Below are positions 1 through 7,533 of a stretch of 25,485 nucleotides of DNA, piece by piece. Where the stretch lies: positions 1 through 25,485 of the forward strand of contig JBEKZQ010000016.1 of assembly GCA_049509675.1 (NCBI GenBank). Reading direction: 5' to 3'. Each line of letters starts with the position of its first letter. Position 1 is the first letter of the stretch. This DNA is from JBEKZQ01 sp049509675 (GTDB lineage Bacteria; Planctomycetota; Planctomycetia; Pirellulales; Thermoguttaceae). Under the pieces are notes generated by a model. It ran no database searches. It was not told the DNA's origin and was given only the letters and a program-made list of their open reading frames with translations. The translations under genes and the position numbers were made by a program.

Positions 1-34
1 GTCGCTCCAGCCCAAACAGCAGTGACATTAAACC

Positions 35-81
35 GTAGGGTGGACTTTAGTCCACATGGGGCGGACTAAAGTCCACCCTAC
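35..81. repeat. Inverted repeat (hairpin element)
   Basis: A perfect 19-bp inverted repeat (35-53 and 63-81) encloses a 9-nt spacer. The arms begin GTAGGGTGGAC and end GTCCACCCTAC. It lies upstream of the first DUF1559 gene and outside any credible gene. Short palindromic elements of this style are common between planctomycete genes. It could fold as a hairpin or be a MITE-like remnant. Confidence 0.8.
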
Positions 82-101
82 AACGCCGGCGACGCGATTG
101 A

Positions 102-163
102 GCGAATTCCTAACGAGAAACTTTTCCCGAGCACACAATATCTTCACATTGATGTGGATAATC
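102..163 (+). promoter_or_regulatory. Conserved leader of DUF1559 paralogue 1
   Basis: This 62-nt block is repeated at 3331-3392 upstream of the second DUF1559 gene with 56 of 62 positions identical and no gaps. It is AT-richer than its surroundings and includes AACGAGAAACTTTTCCCG and ACACAATATCTTCACATT. Conservation outside the reading frame suggests a promoter or 5' leader, but I cannot assign -35/-10 boxes with confidence. It could also simply be residue of the gene duplication. Confidence 0.55.
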
Positions 164-212
164 AGGATCCCAACAAGGAAGCGATTCTTTGACGAACTCG
201 AAAGGTAAGGCC

Positions 213-1502
213 ATGAAGCAGCGTGGTTTTACGTTGGTTGAACTGTTGGTGGTGATTGCCATCATTGGCGTCTTGGCGAGCATGTTGTTGCCGGCCGTGC
301 AGCGGGCCCGCGAAGCCGCCCGCCGCGCCGTCTGCAGCAATAACTTGCGGCAGATCGGCATTGCCATCTTGGACTTCGAGCAGGCCCACAAGGCCCTGCC
401 CACCGGTGGCGAGGGCACCACCTACACGGCTCCCGGGAAGGGCTCGACGAAGTTCTCCATGCACTCCCTGTTCACGTACCTCCTGCCGTACATTGAGAAG
501 GACGACGTGTACAACGAATTTGATCTGTCGAAGGGCTATCGGGAGAGCGCCCAGAACATCGCAGCGTCGACCACCTGGATCGAAACCTATGTCTGCCCGT
601 CCAACCCCTTCTTGGCCGACAAGGACAACGCTGGCCTGACCGACACGTCATTGACGTCGGATAAGACGTGGGGTCCCAAGGTTGGGCCGGCGTGGGGCGG
701 CCTGGACTACTTTGCCACCGTCTACACCGACATCAGCGATGCGAGCCTCACTACAAGCGGCGCCTGCACGCTTGCCGGTTTCCGTGACAGCAGCCACTAC
801 CGTGCCGAGGGCGCTCTGACCGTCTGCGACGGCAAGGCCGGCTCCGCGAGCGACGGCAGCCAGAACACCCCGGGCACGATCCCGACCAGCGTGCCGATTG
901 CCGCCATCTACGATGGCACGAGCAACACGATTGCGGTGATCGAAGACGCGGGCCGAATTTCGCCCAACGCCGCCGCGACGCAGAGCGCCCCCTACGGTGG
1001 AACCTTTGGCCGCTTCGCCGATACAAACACCTCCGCGGGAATCGCCACATTTGTTAACAACTTCTTGTGCCCGAGTGACGTAATCGCGTCCATCACCAAT
1101 AATCCCTACGTGCAGGGTACTGCGGCCACGTGCCCGTGGCGCTGGGCCGATCCGGACGCAGGCGGAAGCGGCATTTCCGGGCCGACCAAGGACGGTGCAT
1201 GGGCCAGTTACACGAACTATCCCAATGGCTATACCGGCAAGGTGGTCAACCAGAACGCCTACCCGCTGGGCGGCCCCGGTACTAAGGACTTGGCCGGCCA
1301 AACCCTGTTGTGGGCCAACGAGAACATCGGTTTGAACGACGAGCCGTTCTCCTTCCATACGGGCGGTTGCAATGCGGTGTTCGTCGACGGCAGCGTGCAT
1401 TTCCTCGGCGACGCGATCGACGCCGTGACCATGCGCCGCCTCGTCACCCGTGCGGAAGGCAAGCAGATTAGCGACGCCTCCAAGCTGTCGCAGGCGAACT
1501 AA
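213..1502 (+). CDS. DUF1559 / H-X9-DG pseudopilin-like protein, paralogue 1
   Basis: This 429-residue protein starts with a type IV prepilin-like leader. MKQRG is followed by FTLVELLVVIAIIG, with Glu at position 5 after the predicted Gly-Phe cleavage site, a hydrophobic helix, and then the AREAARR stretch typical of DUF1559 (PF07596). Near the C-terminus, FHTGGCNAVFVDG fits the H-X9-DG signature of this family. The ATG at 213 is preferred because AAAGGTAAGG lies just upstream; an in-frame TTG at 189 is less likely. These proteins form very large paralogous families in planctomycetes and are thought to be exported by a pseudopilin-type route, but their function is unknown. It is a close paralogue of the protein at 3787-5118, with a variable middle segment. 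A small imperfect hairpin follows the stop. Confidence 0.93.
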   Translation: MKQRGFTLVELLVVIAIIGVLASMLLPAVQRAREAARRAVCSNNLRQIGIAILDFEQAHKALPTGGEGTTYTAPGKGSTKFSMHSLFTYLLPYIEKDDVYNEFDLSKGYRESAQNIAASTTWIETYVCPSNPFLADKDNAGLTDTSLTSDKTWGPKVGPAWGGLDYFATVYTDISDASLTTSGACTLAGFRDSSHYRAEGALTVCDGKAGSASDGSQNTPGTIPTSVPIAAIYDGTSNTIAVIEDAGRISPNAAATQSAPYGGTFGRFADTNTSAGIATFVNNFLCPSDVIASITNNPYVQGTAATCPWRWADPDAGGSGISGPTKDGAWASYTNYPNGYTGKVVNQNAYPLGGPGTKDLAGQTLLWANENIGLNDEPFSFHTGGCNAVFVDGSVHFLGDAIDAVTMRRLVTRAEGKQISDASKLSQAN

Positions 1503-1539
1503 GCGATAGTATCCGGCACGGCCGTGTGCAATGTAGTTG

Positions 1540-1556
1540 GCACACGCCGTGTGCCG
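1540..1556. repeat. Small hairpin after the DUF1559 gene
   Basis: GGCACAC and GTGTGCC flank a 3-nt loop, giving a 7-bp stem in the 126-nt gap between the convergent DUF1559 and PEP-CTERM genes. No T-tract follows, so it is not a clear intrinsic terminator. It may be part of a decayed dispersed repeat, because GGCACAC-like words recur within the next 40 nt. Confidence 0.45.
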
Positions 1557-1628
1557 ACAGTAACATGCGGCACACGACCATGCTGCGCATGGCGCCCGGT
1601 GCCGCCTACATTGGGATCGGGCGGCTCC

Positions 1629-3053
1629 TCACGCCCGCCGGCGTCGCAGCCAAGCAACCGCCAGGCCGCTCAACAGGCCGGCGGCCAGCAGGCCCAACAT
1701 GCCCGGTTCGGGCACGCCGGCTGCCGTCAGGGCGGGAACCGGCACGGGCGCCGATGCAAGGCCGGCGGACTCCGACAAGGACCGCAATGCAGCGTCGGCA
1801 CTGGTCACGACGCTACCGCCGCCGGCCCCGAAGTTCAACACCAGGTTGCCGCCGGCGAACTCGATGGCGCCGCTGTCCACCGCCGACGAACTGTTGTACT
1901 CCAGCACGCCGCCGGCAATCGTCGTCCCGCCCGTAAAGCCGTTGGCGTAGTTGCTGGTATTGGTCAACGTCAGCGTGCCGCTGCCCGCTTGGATCAGTCC
2001 GCCGGGGCCGGAGATCGAGCCGGAAAGCGTAACGCTGTAGCCCCGGGTATCGACGGTGCCATTGCCGCCGCCGGTGTTCAGTACGATGGGAAGGGACGTG
2101 GAAATCGGCCCGGCAGCCTGGAGGGTTCCGCCACTGAGGTTGAGCAGGGCGGACCCGCCACCGGTGATGATCTGAGGGACGGCGAGCAATCCGCCGCTAA
2201 GGCTGTAGGTTCCGCTACCACCGGAGTTGTCGCCGAGATAAAGAGAACTGGTGATGGTATTGGTTCCACCCGATTGCGTGAAGGTCCCGATGCCTAACGT
2301 GCCCACGTGCTCTGACGGAGCAGACAATTGGCCTGTGCCGCTGAGGTTGTACCCCCCACTACAGCTCGAGGCGAAAGCCAGATAAAGAGAGCTGGAGACC
2401 GTGTTAGTTCCGCCCAACTGCGTGAAGTTCCCCGTGCTCCCACCCAAATAGCCTACACACTCGTTTGCAGCAGACACCTGGCCCGTGCCGCTGAGCTTGT
2501 ACGTCCCGTTACTGCCGAACTTGTAGCCAAGATAGAGAAAGGTGGCGGTGTTGGTCCCGCCCGATAGCGTGAAGTTCCCCGTGCCCGAGTTGGCCACGTA
2601 CTCGTAAAAGGAAGACACCTGGCCGGTGCCGCTGAGGTCGTACTGCCCACTACTGCCGGTGCCGTAACCCAGATCAAGCGAACTGGAGACCGTATTGATT
2701 CCGCCCGATTGCGTAAAGTTTCCCGTGCCGGAATAGCCGACAGAGACGGAATTGCTCACCGTGAGGTCGCCGCTGTTCATTTGGATCGTTCCACCGCCCG
2801 CACTACCGCCAAGCGATAGGCTTCCGCAGACTTGGCCCGGCGAAGTGACGGTCGCGGTGCCGCCGTTGACGATCCACGCATCGCTGTCGGGAGTGGGCAC
2901 GCCTGTATCCCAACTTGTCGGCGCGGACCAGTCGCCCGACAGACCGGGCAAGACGGTCCAATTGTCGGCCCGCGCGGCCTGAGAGGCCTGGGCAGTGATG
3001 CAGGCTCCGGCCAAGAGCAGTACGGCAGCCCGAAAGTTGTTGCGCATCGTCAT
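1629..3053 (-). CDS. PEP-CTERM surface protein with beta-strand repeats
   Basis: This 474-residue exported protein has an N-terminal signal peptide (residues 1 to about 29, hydrophobic core AAVLLLAGACITA). A Gly/Ser/Thr-rich body follows, containing at least four imperfect repeats of about 45-48 residues built around GTGNFTQSGGxNT, SSSLxLG and YxLSGTGQ. An autotransporter-associated beta-strand repeat segment (GSGTLTLTNTSNY then GGTTIAGGVLEY) comes next. The C-terminus is a PEP-CTERM sorting tail: VPEPG, a hydrophobic helix, and RRRR. PEP-CTERM proteins are known to be processed by exosortase systems and anchored or released at the surface. The start at 3053 has AGGAG about 9 nt upstream; a second ATG follows two codons later. 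It is convergent with the first DUF1559 gene. An adhesive or envelope role is inference. Confidence 0.9.
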   Translation of the reverse strand: MTMRNNFRAAVLLLAGACITAQASQAARADNWTVLPGLSGDWSAPTSWDTGVPTPDSDAWIVNGGTATVTSPGQVCGSLSLGGSAGGGTIQMNSGDLTVSNSVSVGYSGTGNFTQSGGINTVSSSLDLGYGTGSSGQYDLSGTGQVSSFYEYVANSGTGNFTLSGGTNTATFLYLGYKFGSNGTYKLSGTGQVSAANECVGYLGGSTGNFTQLGGTNTVSSSLYLAFASSCSGGYNLSGTGQLSAPSEHVGTLGIGTFTQSGGTNTITSSLYLGDNSGGSGTYSLSGGLLAVPQIITGGGSALLNLSGGTLQAAGPISTSLPIVLNTGGGNGTVDTRGYSVTLSGSISGPGGLIQAGSGTLTLTNTSNYANGFTGGTTIAGGVLEYNSSSAVDSGAIEFAGGNLVLNFGAGGGSVVTSADAALRSLSESAGLASAPVPVPALTAAGVPEPGMLGLLAAGLLSGLAVAWLRRRRA

Positions 3054-3237
3054 CTGCGGTTGCTCCTATGGGGGAAGACGGATCTTCTTGCCTCGACTCT
3101 TGCAACGCCGGGTGGGGCATCGCCTCGTCAGGATATGGCTGCCCATTATTCACCGACCGCGTAAGCAGGTTGCGACAGTTTGGTGAGAACTCGGTTAATT
3201 TCGCGCTTGCACCAGCTTGGGACCGGCGCAGGAATAA

Positions 3238-3260
3238 CCCTCTCCCGCAAGGGGAGAGGG
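3238..3260. repeat. CCCTCTCCC-GGGAGAGGG hairpin repeat
   Basis: A 9-bp inverted repeat with a short GCAAG-type loop lies in the 730-bp intergenic region upstream of the second DUF1559 gene. It is on the upstream side of the PEP-CTERM start and of the duplicated DUF1559 leader. Such elements are dispersed in planctomycete genomes. No T-tract follows, so terminator function is not supported. Confidence 0.6.
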
Positions 3261-3330
3261 GACCGTGAAGTTGTTTCTTCCAAATCCTTGCGTGCTGACC
3301 GACCGGCAGCGCAACCAAGGCACTCTTTAA

Positions 3331-3392
3331 GCGCATTTCTAACGAGAAACTTTTCCCGCACACACAATATCTTCACATTGTTATGGATAATC
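3331..3392 (+). promoter_or_regulatory. Conserved leader of DUF1559 paralogue 2
   Basis: This is the second copy of the 62-nt block found at 102-163 (56 of 62 identical). In copy 1 the block is only 8 nt from the next conserved segment before the gene. Here it is separated from that segment by 354 nt (3393-3746). The block may be the ancestral promoter or leader, now displaced. Confidence 0.55.
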
Positions 3393-3746
3393 GTTGCAGT
3401 ATGCAGCCGAGCGGCGGTCCGCCAGGAACGATGCGGCGGGTGCAGATCGTGAAGCAGGCGAGTTGTGAAGACAAGGGAGTCGCGATCGACGGAGCCCCGG
3501 GCGCGGAACAGATGAGGTCCGGTCCAATCCGTCACCGACTCGCAGACATATCCAAGATCATCCTGATTCCAGGAAAGGAGGTATGTGCGGGGGGAATCAA
3601 GCGGATCCGAGGCCGCTCGCCAGAGGGCGGCGAGAAAGAAGGGGGGTGCCCCGGGCAGGCTTTCGGCCAATTGTTGGCACAGCAGTCCGAAGCCGCGGCC
3701 CGCGAGCACCCTGACGCCGCATCGGCGGCGACCCAAGCAGTATTCT
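3393..3746. other. Insertion between leader and DUF1559 paralogue 2
   Basis: Comparison of the two DUF1559 upstream regions shows about 354 nt here with no counterpart before paralogue 1. The homology resumes at AACAAGGAA (172 in copy 1, 3747 in copy 2). It is GC-rich and has open frames on both strands (for example 3383-3748 on +), none with recognisable protein features or a good ribosome site. I see no terminal inverted repeats or transposase. It may be a decayed insertion, or copy 1 may carry a deletion. Confidence 0.5.
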
Positions 3747-3786
3747 AACAAGGAAACAGTTTTTGACAATCTCGAAAGGCAAGACA

Positions 3787-5118
3787 ATGAAGAAGCGTGG
3801 TTTTACGTTAGTTGAACTGTTGGTGGTGATTGCCATCATCGGCGTCTTGGCGAGCATGTTGTTGCCCGCCGTGCAGCGGGCCCGTGAAGCCGCCCGCCGC
3901 GCCGTCTGCACCAATAACATGCGGCAGATCGGCCTGGCCATTTTGGACTTCGAACAGGCCCACAAGGCCCTGCCCACCGGCGGCGAAGGCACCGGCTTCA
4001 GCGGCAGCGGGAACGGCCACACGAAGTTCTCCATGCACTCCCTGTTCACGTACCTCCTGCCGTACATTGAAAAGGAAGACGTGTACAACGAGTTCGACCT
4101 GACCAAGGGCTATCGCGAGTGTACCCAGAACATCGCCGCGTCGACCACCTGGATCGAGACCTACGTTTGCCCGTCCAACCCGTTCTTGGCCTACAAGGAC
4201 ACCGCCGGCCTCAGTGATTCACAGTTGACGTCGGGTTCGAGCGGATTTGAGAACAAGATCGGTCCGGCGTGGGGCGGATTGGACTACTTCGCCACCGTGT
4301 ACACCGACATCAGCGATGGCCAAAGCACTGTCAGTGGTGCCTGTAGCCTTCCCGGTTTCCGCGACAAGAGCCACCAACGTGCCGAGGGAGCATTGACCGT
4401 CTCCGACGGCAGCGCGACCACTGCGGGCGACGGCGCCGGCAACATCCCGGGCACGATCCCGACCAGCGTTCCGATTGCCGCCATCTACGATGGCACGAGC
4501 AACACGATTGCCGTGATCGAAGACGCGGGCCGCATCTCGCCCTACGCCGCCCAACTCATGAGCGCCCCGTACGGCGGCAACTTCGGCAAATACGCCGACA
4601 CGAACTTCTCCATGACGACCACCACGGCCGGCGTGTCGACGGTGACCGGCACGCCTTTGTGCCCGACCGACGCAAGCGCGTCGCAGGGCACCGCAACCGG
4701 CATGACCGTGGCGAACCCCAACGGCGTCAGCGGCAGCGTGGCCACGTGCGTGTGGCGTTGGGCCGATTCGGACGCCGGCGGAAGCGGCATCTCCGGCCCG
4801 ACCAAGGACGGGGCATGGGCCAGTTACACCGCCTATCCCAATGGCTATACCGGCAAGTTCATCAATCAGAACGCCTATCCGGTGGGCGGCCCCGGCACTC
4901 CGGACCAGGCCGGCCAAATCCTGTCATGGACCAATAACAACATCGGTCTGAACGATGAGCCGTTCTCCTTCCATACGGGCGGTTGCAATGCCGTCTTCGT
5001 GGACGGCAGCGTACACTTCCTTGCCGACACGCTCGACGGGGTGACCTTGCGCCGCCTCGTCACCCGTGCGGAAGGCAAGCAGATCAGCGACGAGGCCAAG
5101 CTCTCGCAATCGAACTAA
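3787..5118 (+). CDS. DUF1559 / H-X9-DG pseudopilin-like protein, paralogue 2
   Basis: This 443-residue protein has the same architecture as the one at 213-1502. There is a prepilin-like leader MKKRG|FTLVELL, a hydrophobic helix, AREAARR, a DUF1559 body and the C-terminal FHTGGCNAVFVDG (H-X9-DG). The two proteins are near-identical at the N- and C-termini and diverge mainly in the middle, where this copy is longer around residues 270-320 (Thr/Ala/Gly-rich). The ATG at 3787 is chosen because CGAAAGGCAAGACA precedes it, matching the arrangement in copy 1. A strong intrinsic terminator follows at 5161-5199. The function of this expanded planctomycete family is unknown; an extracellular pseudopilin-like role is inferred from the leader. 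Confidence 0.93.
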   Translation: MKKRGFTLVELLVVIAIIGVLASMLLPAVQRAREAARRAVCTNNMRQIGLAILDFEQAHKALPTGGEGTGFSGSGNGHTKFSMHSLFTYLLPYIEKEDVYNEFDLTKGYRECTQNIAASTTWIETYVCPSNPFLAYKDTAGLSDSQLTSGSSGFENKIGPAWGGLDYFATVYTDISDGQSTVSGACSLPGFRDKSHQRAEGALTVSDGSATTAGDGAGNIPGTIPTSVPIAAIYDGTSNTIAVIEDAGRISPYAAQLMSAPYGGNFGKYADTNFSMTTTTAGVSTVTGTPLCPTDASASQGTATGMTVANPNGVSGSVATCVWRWADSDAGGSGISGPTKDGAWASYTAYPNGYTGKFINQNAYPVGGPGTPDQAGQILSWTNNNIGLNDEPFSFHTGGCNAVFVDGSVHFLADTLDGVTLRRLVTRAEGKQISDEAKLSQSN

Positions 5119-5160
5119 CGCCTGATCCTATTGGCAATCGGGCAGCGTGATTAACCCGTC

Positions 5161-5199
5161 GGGCCGGCGCCGGAGCATCTCCGCCGCCGGCCCTTTTTT
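5161..5199 (+). terminator. Intrinsic terminator after DUF1559 paralogue 2
   Basis: GGGCCGGCG (5161-5169) pairs perfectly with CGCCGGCCC (5185-5193), and internal bases extend the stem. Six T residues follow directly (5194-5199). It lies 42 nt after the stop codon and is the clearest intrinsic terminator in the window. Confidence 0.85.
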
Positions 5200-5200
5200 C

Positions 5201-5235
5201 AGTTTTCAGTTTTCAGTTTTCAGTTTTCAGTTTTT
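5201..5235. repeat. 7-bp tandem repeat, AGTTTTC x5
   Basis: Five consecutive 7-bp units (the last reads AGTTTTT) start one base after the terminator T-tract. AGTTTTC is the reverse complement of the GAAAACT unit found at 5392-5426 and 7478-7533, so this tract is inverted relative to the other two. Confidence 0.9.
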
Positions 5236-5391
5236 CGCGCTGACGACCGTTGCGATCCGCCATCTGCCTGCTCTGCGTGGCATTCTCCGCCCTCCTTTTC
5301 CGCTTCTAACCGGCCGCTAGCGGAATGCTAACGATCCAATCGTACAGTGATAGCCGGCAGGCATGATCCTCAGCCACGCGGAAGTCGCGTT
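5236..5391. other. Intergenic, no gene seen
   Basis: This is the non-repetitive part of the 309-nt gap between the second DUF1559 gene and the 678-residue gene. It lies between two tandem-repeat tracts. I see no convincing open frame, RNA gene or promoter. Confidence 0.4.
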
Positions 5392-5426
5392 GAACACTGA
5401 ACACTGAACACTGAACACTGAAAACT
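5392..5426. repeat. 7-bp tandem repeat, GAACACT x4 plus GAAAACT
   Basis: Five 7-bp units end one base before the ATG at 5428. The tract occupies the position where a ribosome binding site would be expected, and no Shine-Dalgarno-like purine run is present. The unit differs by one base from the GAAAACT unit of the tract at 7478. Confidence 0.9.
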
Positions 5427-5427
5427 C

Positions 5428-7464
5428 ATGAAGCTTCGGGAACAAGCGGCGGACATCTGGGTGCAATTGTACGAGAACTTTGGCAAGATGGCCTTTGCCA
5501 TCCTCGGGGCGGTTGCTGCGGCCATCCTGGTTCTAATGTGGTTGGTGTGGAGTTCTTTCCACCCCGGGCACTCGCCCTACGTTTACGCCTCCGAAGATCC
5601 GGACCCGGCGCCATCGGCTGCCGTCGCGAAGGCCGACCCGCAAGCCGGTGCGCAGCCGGCGGCGAAGCCGGTCCCGGCCCCGCCTTTACCCCCGGCGGCG
5701 CCGGCAGTTCCGGCCGCCACGGCCAAACCTGCGGCAAGCATCGCCGAGGTGCTCGACAAACCCACCCAGGCGCGGCGCCTGGCCAAAACGCTCTCGGTCT
5801 CCCCGCCGACGGCCGGGCAGCCCGCCGCTAAGGCCCTCAGTGGCCCGGAGGCCGTCAAACTCATGCAGAGTACGATCGCCGCGCTGGGCGAGAACGGCAG
5901 CGACGCCGCTCGCGAAGAACTGCAGAACATCGTCCTTGGCAAGACCAAGACCGTGGACGATCGGCTGGCCGCGGCGGCGGTCGCAAAGACTTGGACCGAA
6001 CACCCGTCCCTGTTGGATGAGACGTTCGCGTTGCGGGTGGTCGCCACCGCCGAGCAGTTGCGTCCCCGCTCAGCCAACGAAGCGCCGGCCGGGCTAGCGC
6101 CGGAGGAGCTCGAACGGCTGCTGCTGACGGCCATGGCGCCCGGGGCCTCGGAGGCGTTCCGCACCCGAGTGGCGGGCTATGCCACCCATCCCGGCACCCC
6201 GCCGGCCAGCCGGCCGCCGCTTTACGATTTCCTGAAAGAAGCGAAGATTGTAAACTTCCCGGCACAGTTGCTTCTCTATCAATGCCCGGAAACCGATCTG
6301 AAGCTGAAACTCGCGCTGGAGCAGAACTTTCAATTGTGGAGCTCCTGCCTGCTGGCGCGGACGCTGACGATCCCACTGCCGCCGCAGTTGCGCGCGGTTC
6401 TGAGCGCGGCGCCGGCCGGCTTGCCCGGCGGGCTGGTCAATGCCGGAGGCCCTTCGGGCGCCTGGAACGGGGCCGATTTCGCGGCCTACCGCATTGCCGC
6501 CGCGCTTTGGAATCCGACCTTCACGGCCTTCGTCGAAGACCGGATGATGCACGCCGATTCGCTCGGCAGCGCGATGCCCGCCATCCTGCTCGGCAGCACG
6601 ATCCCCGTGCGTTCCACGCGCGCGACCCTTGCCCGCGTGCTGTTGAAGTACTGGTACGAACAGCCGCCCGCATTGTTGCCGTCGGGGACGCAAGCGTCGT
6701 CCTGGGCCATGCGAGATCCGGTCGCCTTGGTGGTGTTGAAGGTGGTGGCGGCCCGGGAAATGCTCGAGGGCACGCCGCCGGTGGATCCGGCCAAGTTGGA
6801 CCGCGGCGTCCCCAAACCTTACGGCGCCGGCTCGTCCGGGCAGTGGAAGACGGCGGCCGCCGAGGCCCGCGCTAAGCAGAAAGAGCACGAGAAGGAAGTC
6901 GCCAGGAAAAAGGCGGAAGCCAGGGAGAAGGCCCGAGAGTTCTGGACGCAGCAGACGCGCGACATGGTGATCGGTCTGTGCAAGCGCTTCCACGATGCAG
7001 CGGCCGGCGCGCCGGGGCAGCGTCCGGAAACAGAGCGGGCGCTGGCGGACTGCCCGATCGCCTTGCACCCCGGCGCGGAGGTCGCCGTGGCTTATCGTTG
7101 CGATTGGCCCGGCGCCAGTGCGTCGCGATTGGCGGGCATACCGCTGGATCCGATGCGGATTCATTACTTCCGCATCGAACAGCGCGCCCGGCCCAGAGAG
7201 ATCGTCAAGTACTACGCCAAGGCGCTCAGACCTTGCGAACAGCACAACGTGCCCGGGGGAAAATGGCTCTCGGCCGTCCGCAGCAAGGCCGTGGCCGCGT
7301 ACGCCACGTCGCTCGACGTGCTTATGGCTCAGGCGGTGCAATCCGGCCCCGGCTTGGATTCCGCTATGGACGAGATGCAGGAACTCGTGATCGATGTATT
7401 GGCGATCGAAGTCAAGACCGCGGCCAGGGAGCAAAGCGGCGAAACCGCCAGCGGAGAAAAGTAG
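5428..7464 (+). CDS. Uncharacterised membrane-anchored protein
   Basis: This 678-residue protein is not one I recognise. It has a short cytoplasmic N-terminus (MKLREQAADIWVQLYENFGKM) and one transmembrane helix (about residues 22-42, FAILGAVAAAILVLMWLVW). A long Ala/Pro-rich linker follows (about 50-130), then a mostly helical domain to the end, with a charged Lys/Glu-rich stretch near residues 475-510 (KQKEHEKEVARKKAEAREKAREF) that may form a coiled coil. This predicts a single-pass protein with a large domain outside the membrane. The ATG at 5428 directly follows a tandem 7-bp repeat, so no ribosome site is visible. The next in-frame ATGs fall at or after the membrane helix and would remove it. 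It is convergent with the large minus-strand gene. Confidence 0.82.
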   Translation: MKLREQAADIWVQLYENFGKMAFAILGAVAAAILVLMWLVWSSFHPGHSPYVYASEDPDPAPSAAVAKADPQAGAQPAAKPVPAPPLPPAAPAVPAATAKPAASIAEVLDKPTQARRLAKTLSVSPPTAGQPAAKALSGPEAVKLMQSTIAALGENGSDAAREELQNIVLGKTKTVDDRLAAAAVAKTWTEHPSLLDETFALRVVATAEQLRPRSANEAPAGLAPEELERLLLTAMAPGASEAFRTRVAGYATHPGTPPASRPPLYDFLKEAKIVNFPAQLLLYQCPETDLKLKLALEQNFQLWSSCLLARTLTIPLPPQLRAVLSAAPAGLPGGLVNAGGPSGAWNGADFAAYRIAAALWNPTFTAFVEDRMMHADSLGSAMPAILLGSTIPVRSTRATLARVLLKYWYEQPPALLPSGTQASSWAMRDPVALVVLKVVAAREMLEGTPPVDPAKLDRGVPKPYGAGSSGQWKTAAAEARAKQKEHEKEVARKKAEAREKAREFWTQQTRDMVIGLCKRFHDAAAGAPGQRPETERALADCPIALHPGAEVAVAYRCDWPGASASRLAGIPLDPMRIHYFRIEQRARPREIVKYYAKALRPCEQHNVPGGKWLSAVRSKAVAAYATSLDVLMAQAVQSGPGLDSAMDEMQELVIDVLAIEVKTAAREQSGETASGEK

Positions 7465-7477
7465 TCTCCGCGGTGCC

Positions 7478-7533
7478 GAAAACTGAAAACTGAAAACTGA
7501 AAACTGAAAACTGAAAACTGAAAACTGAAAACT
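7478..7533. repeat. 7-bp tandem repeat, GAAAACT x8
   Basis: Eight perfect units of GAAAACT (56 nt) fill most of the 67-nt gap between two convergent genes. The last two bases overlap the stop codon (TAG on the minus strand) of the gene at 7532-11776. Copy number could vary by slippage. Confidence 0.95.

Noticed and set aside
3146..3787. 213-residue minus-strand frame upstream of DUF1559 paralogue 2
   Set aside because: It runs through the duplicated leader and a hairpin repeat, has no recognisable domain and starts inside the paralogue's ribosome-site region.
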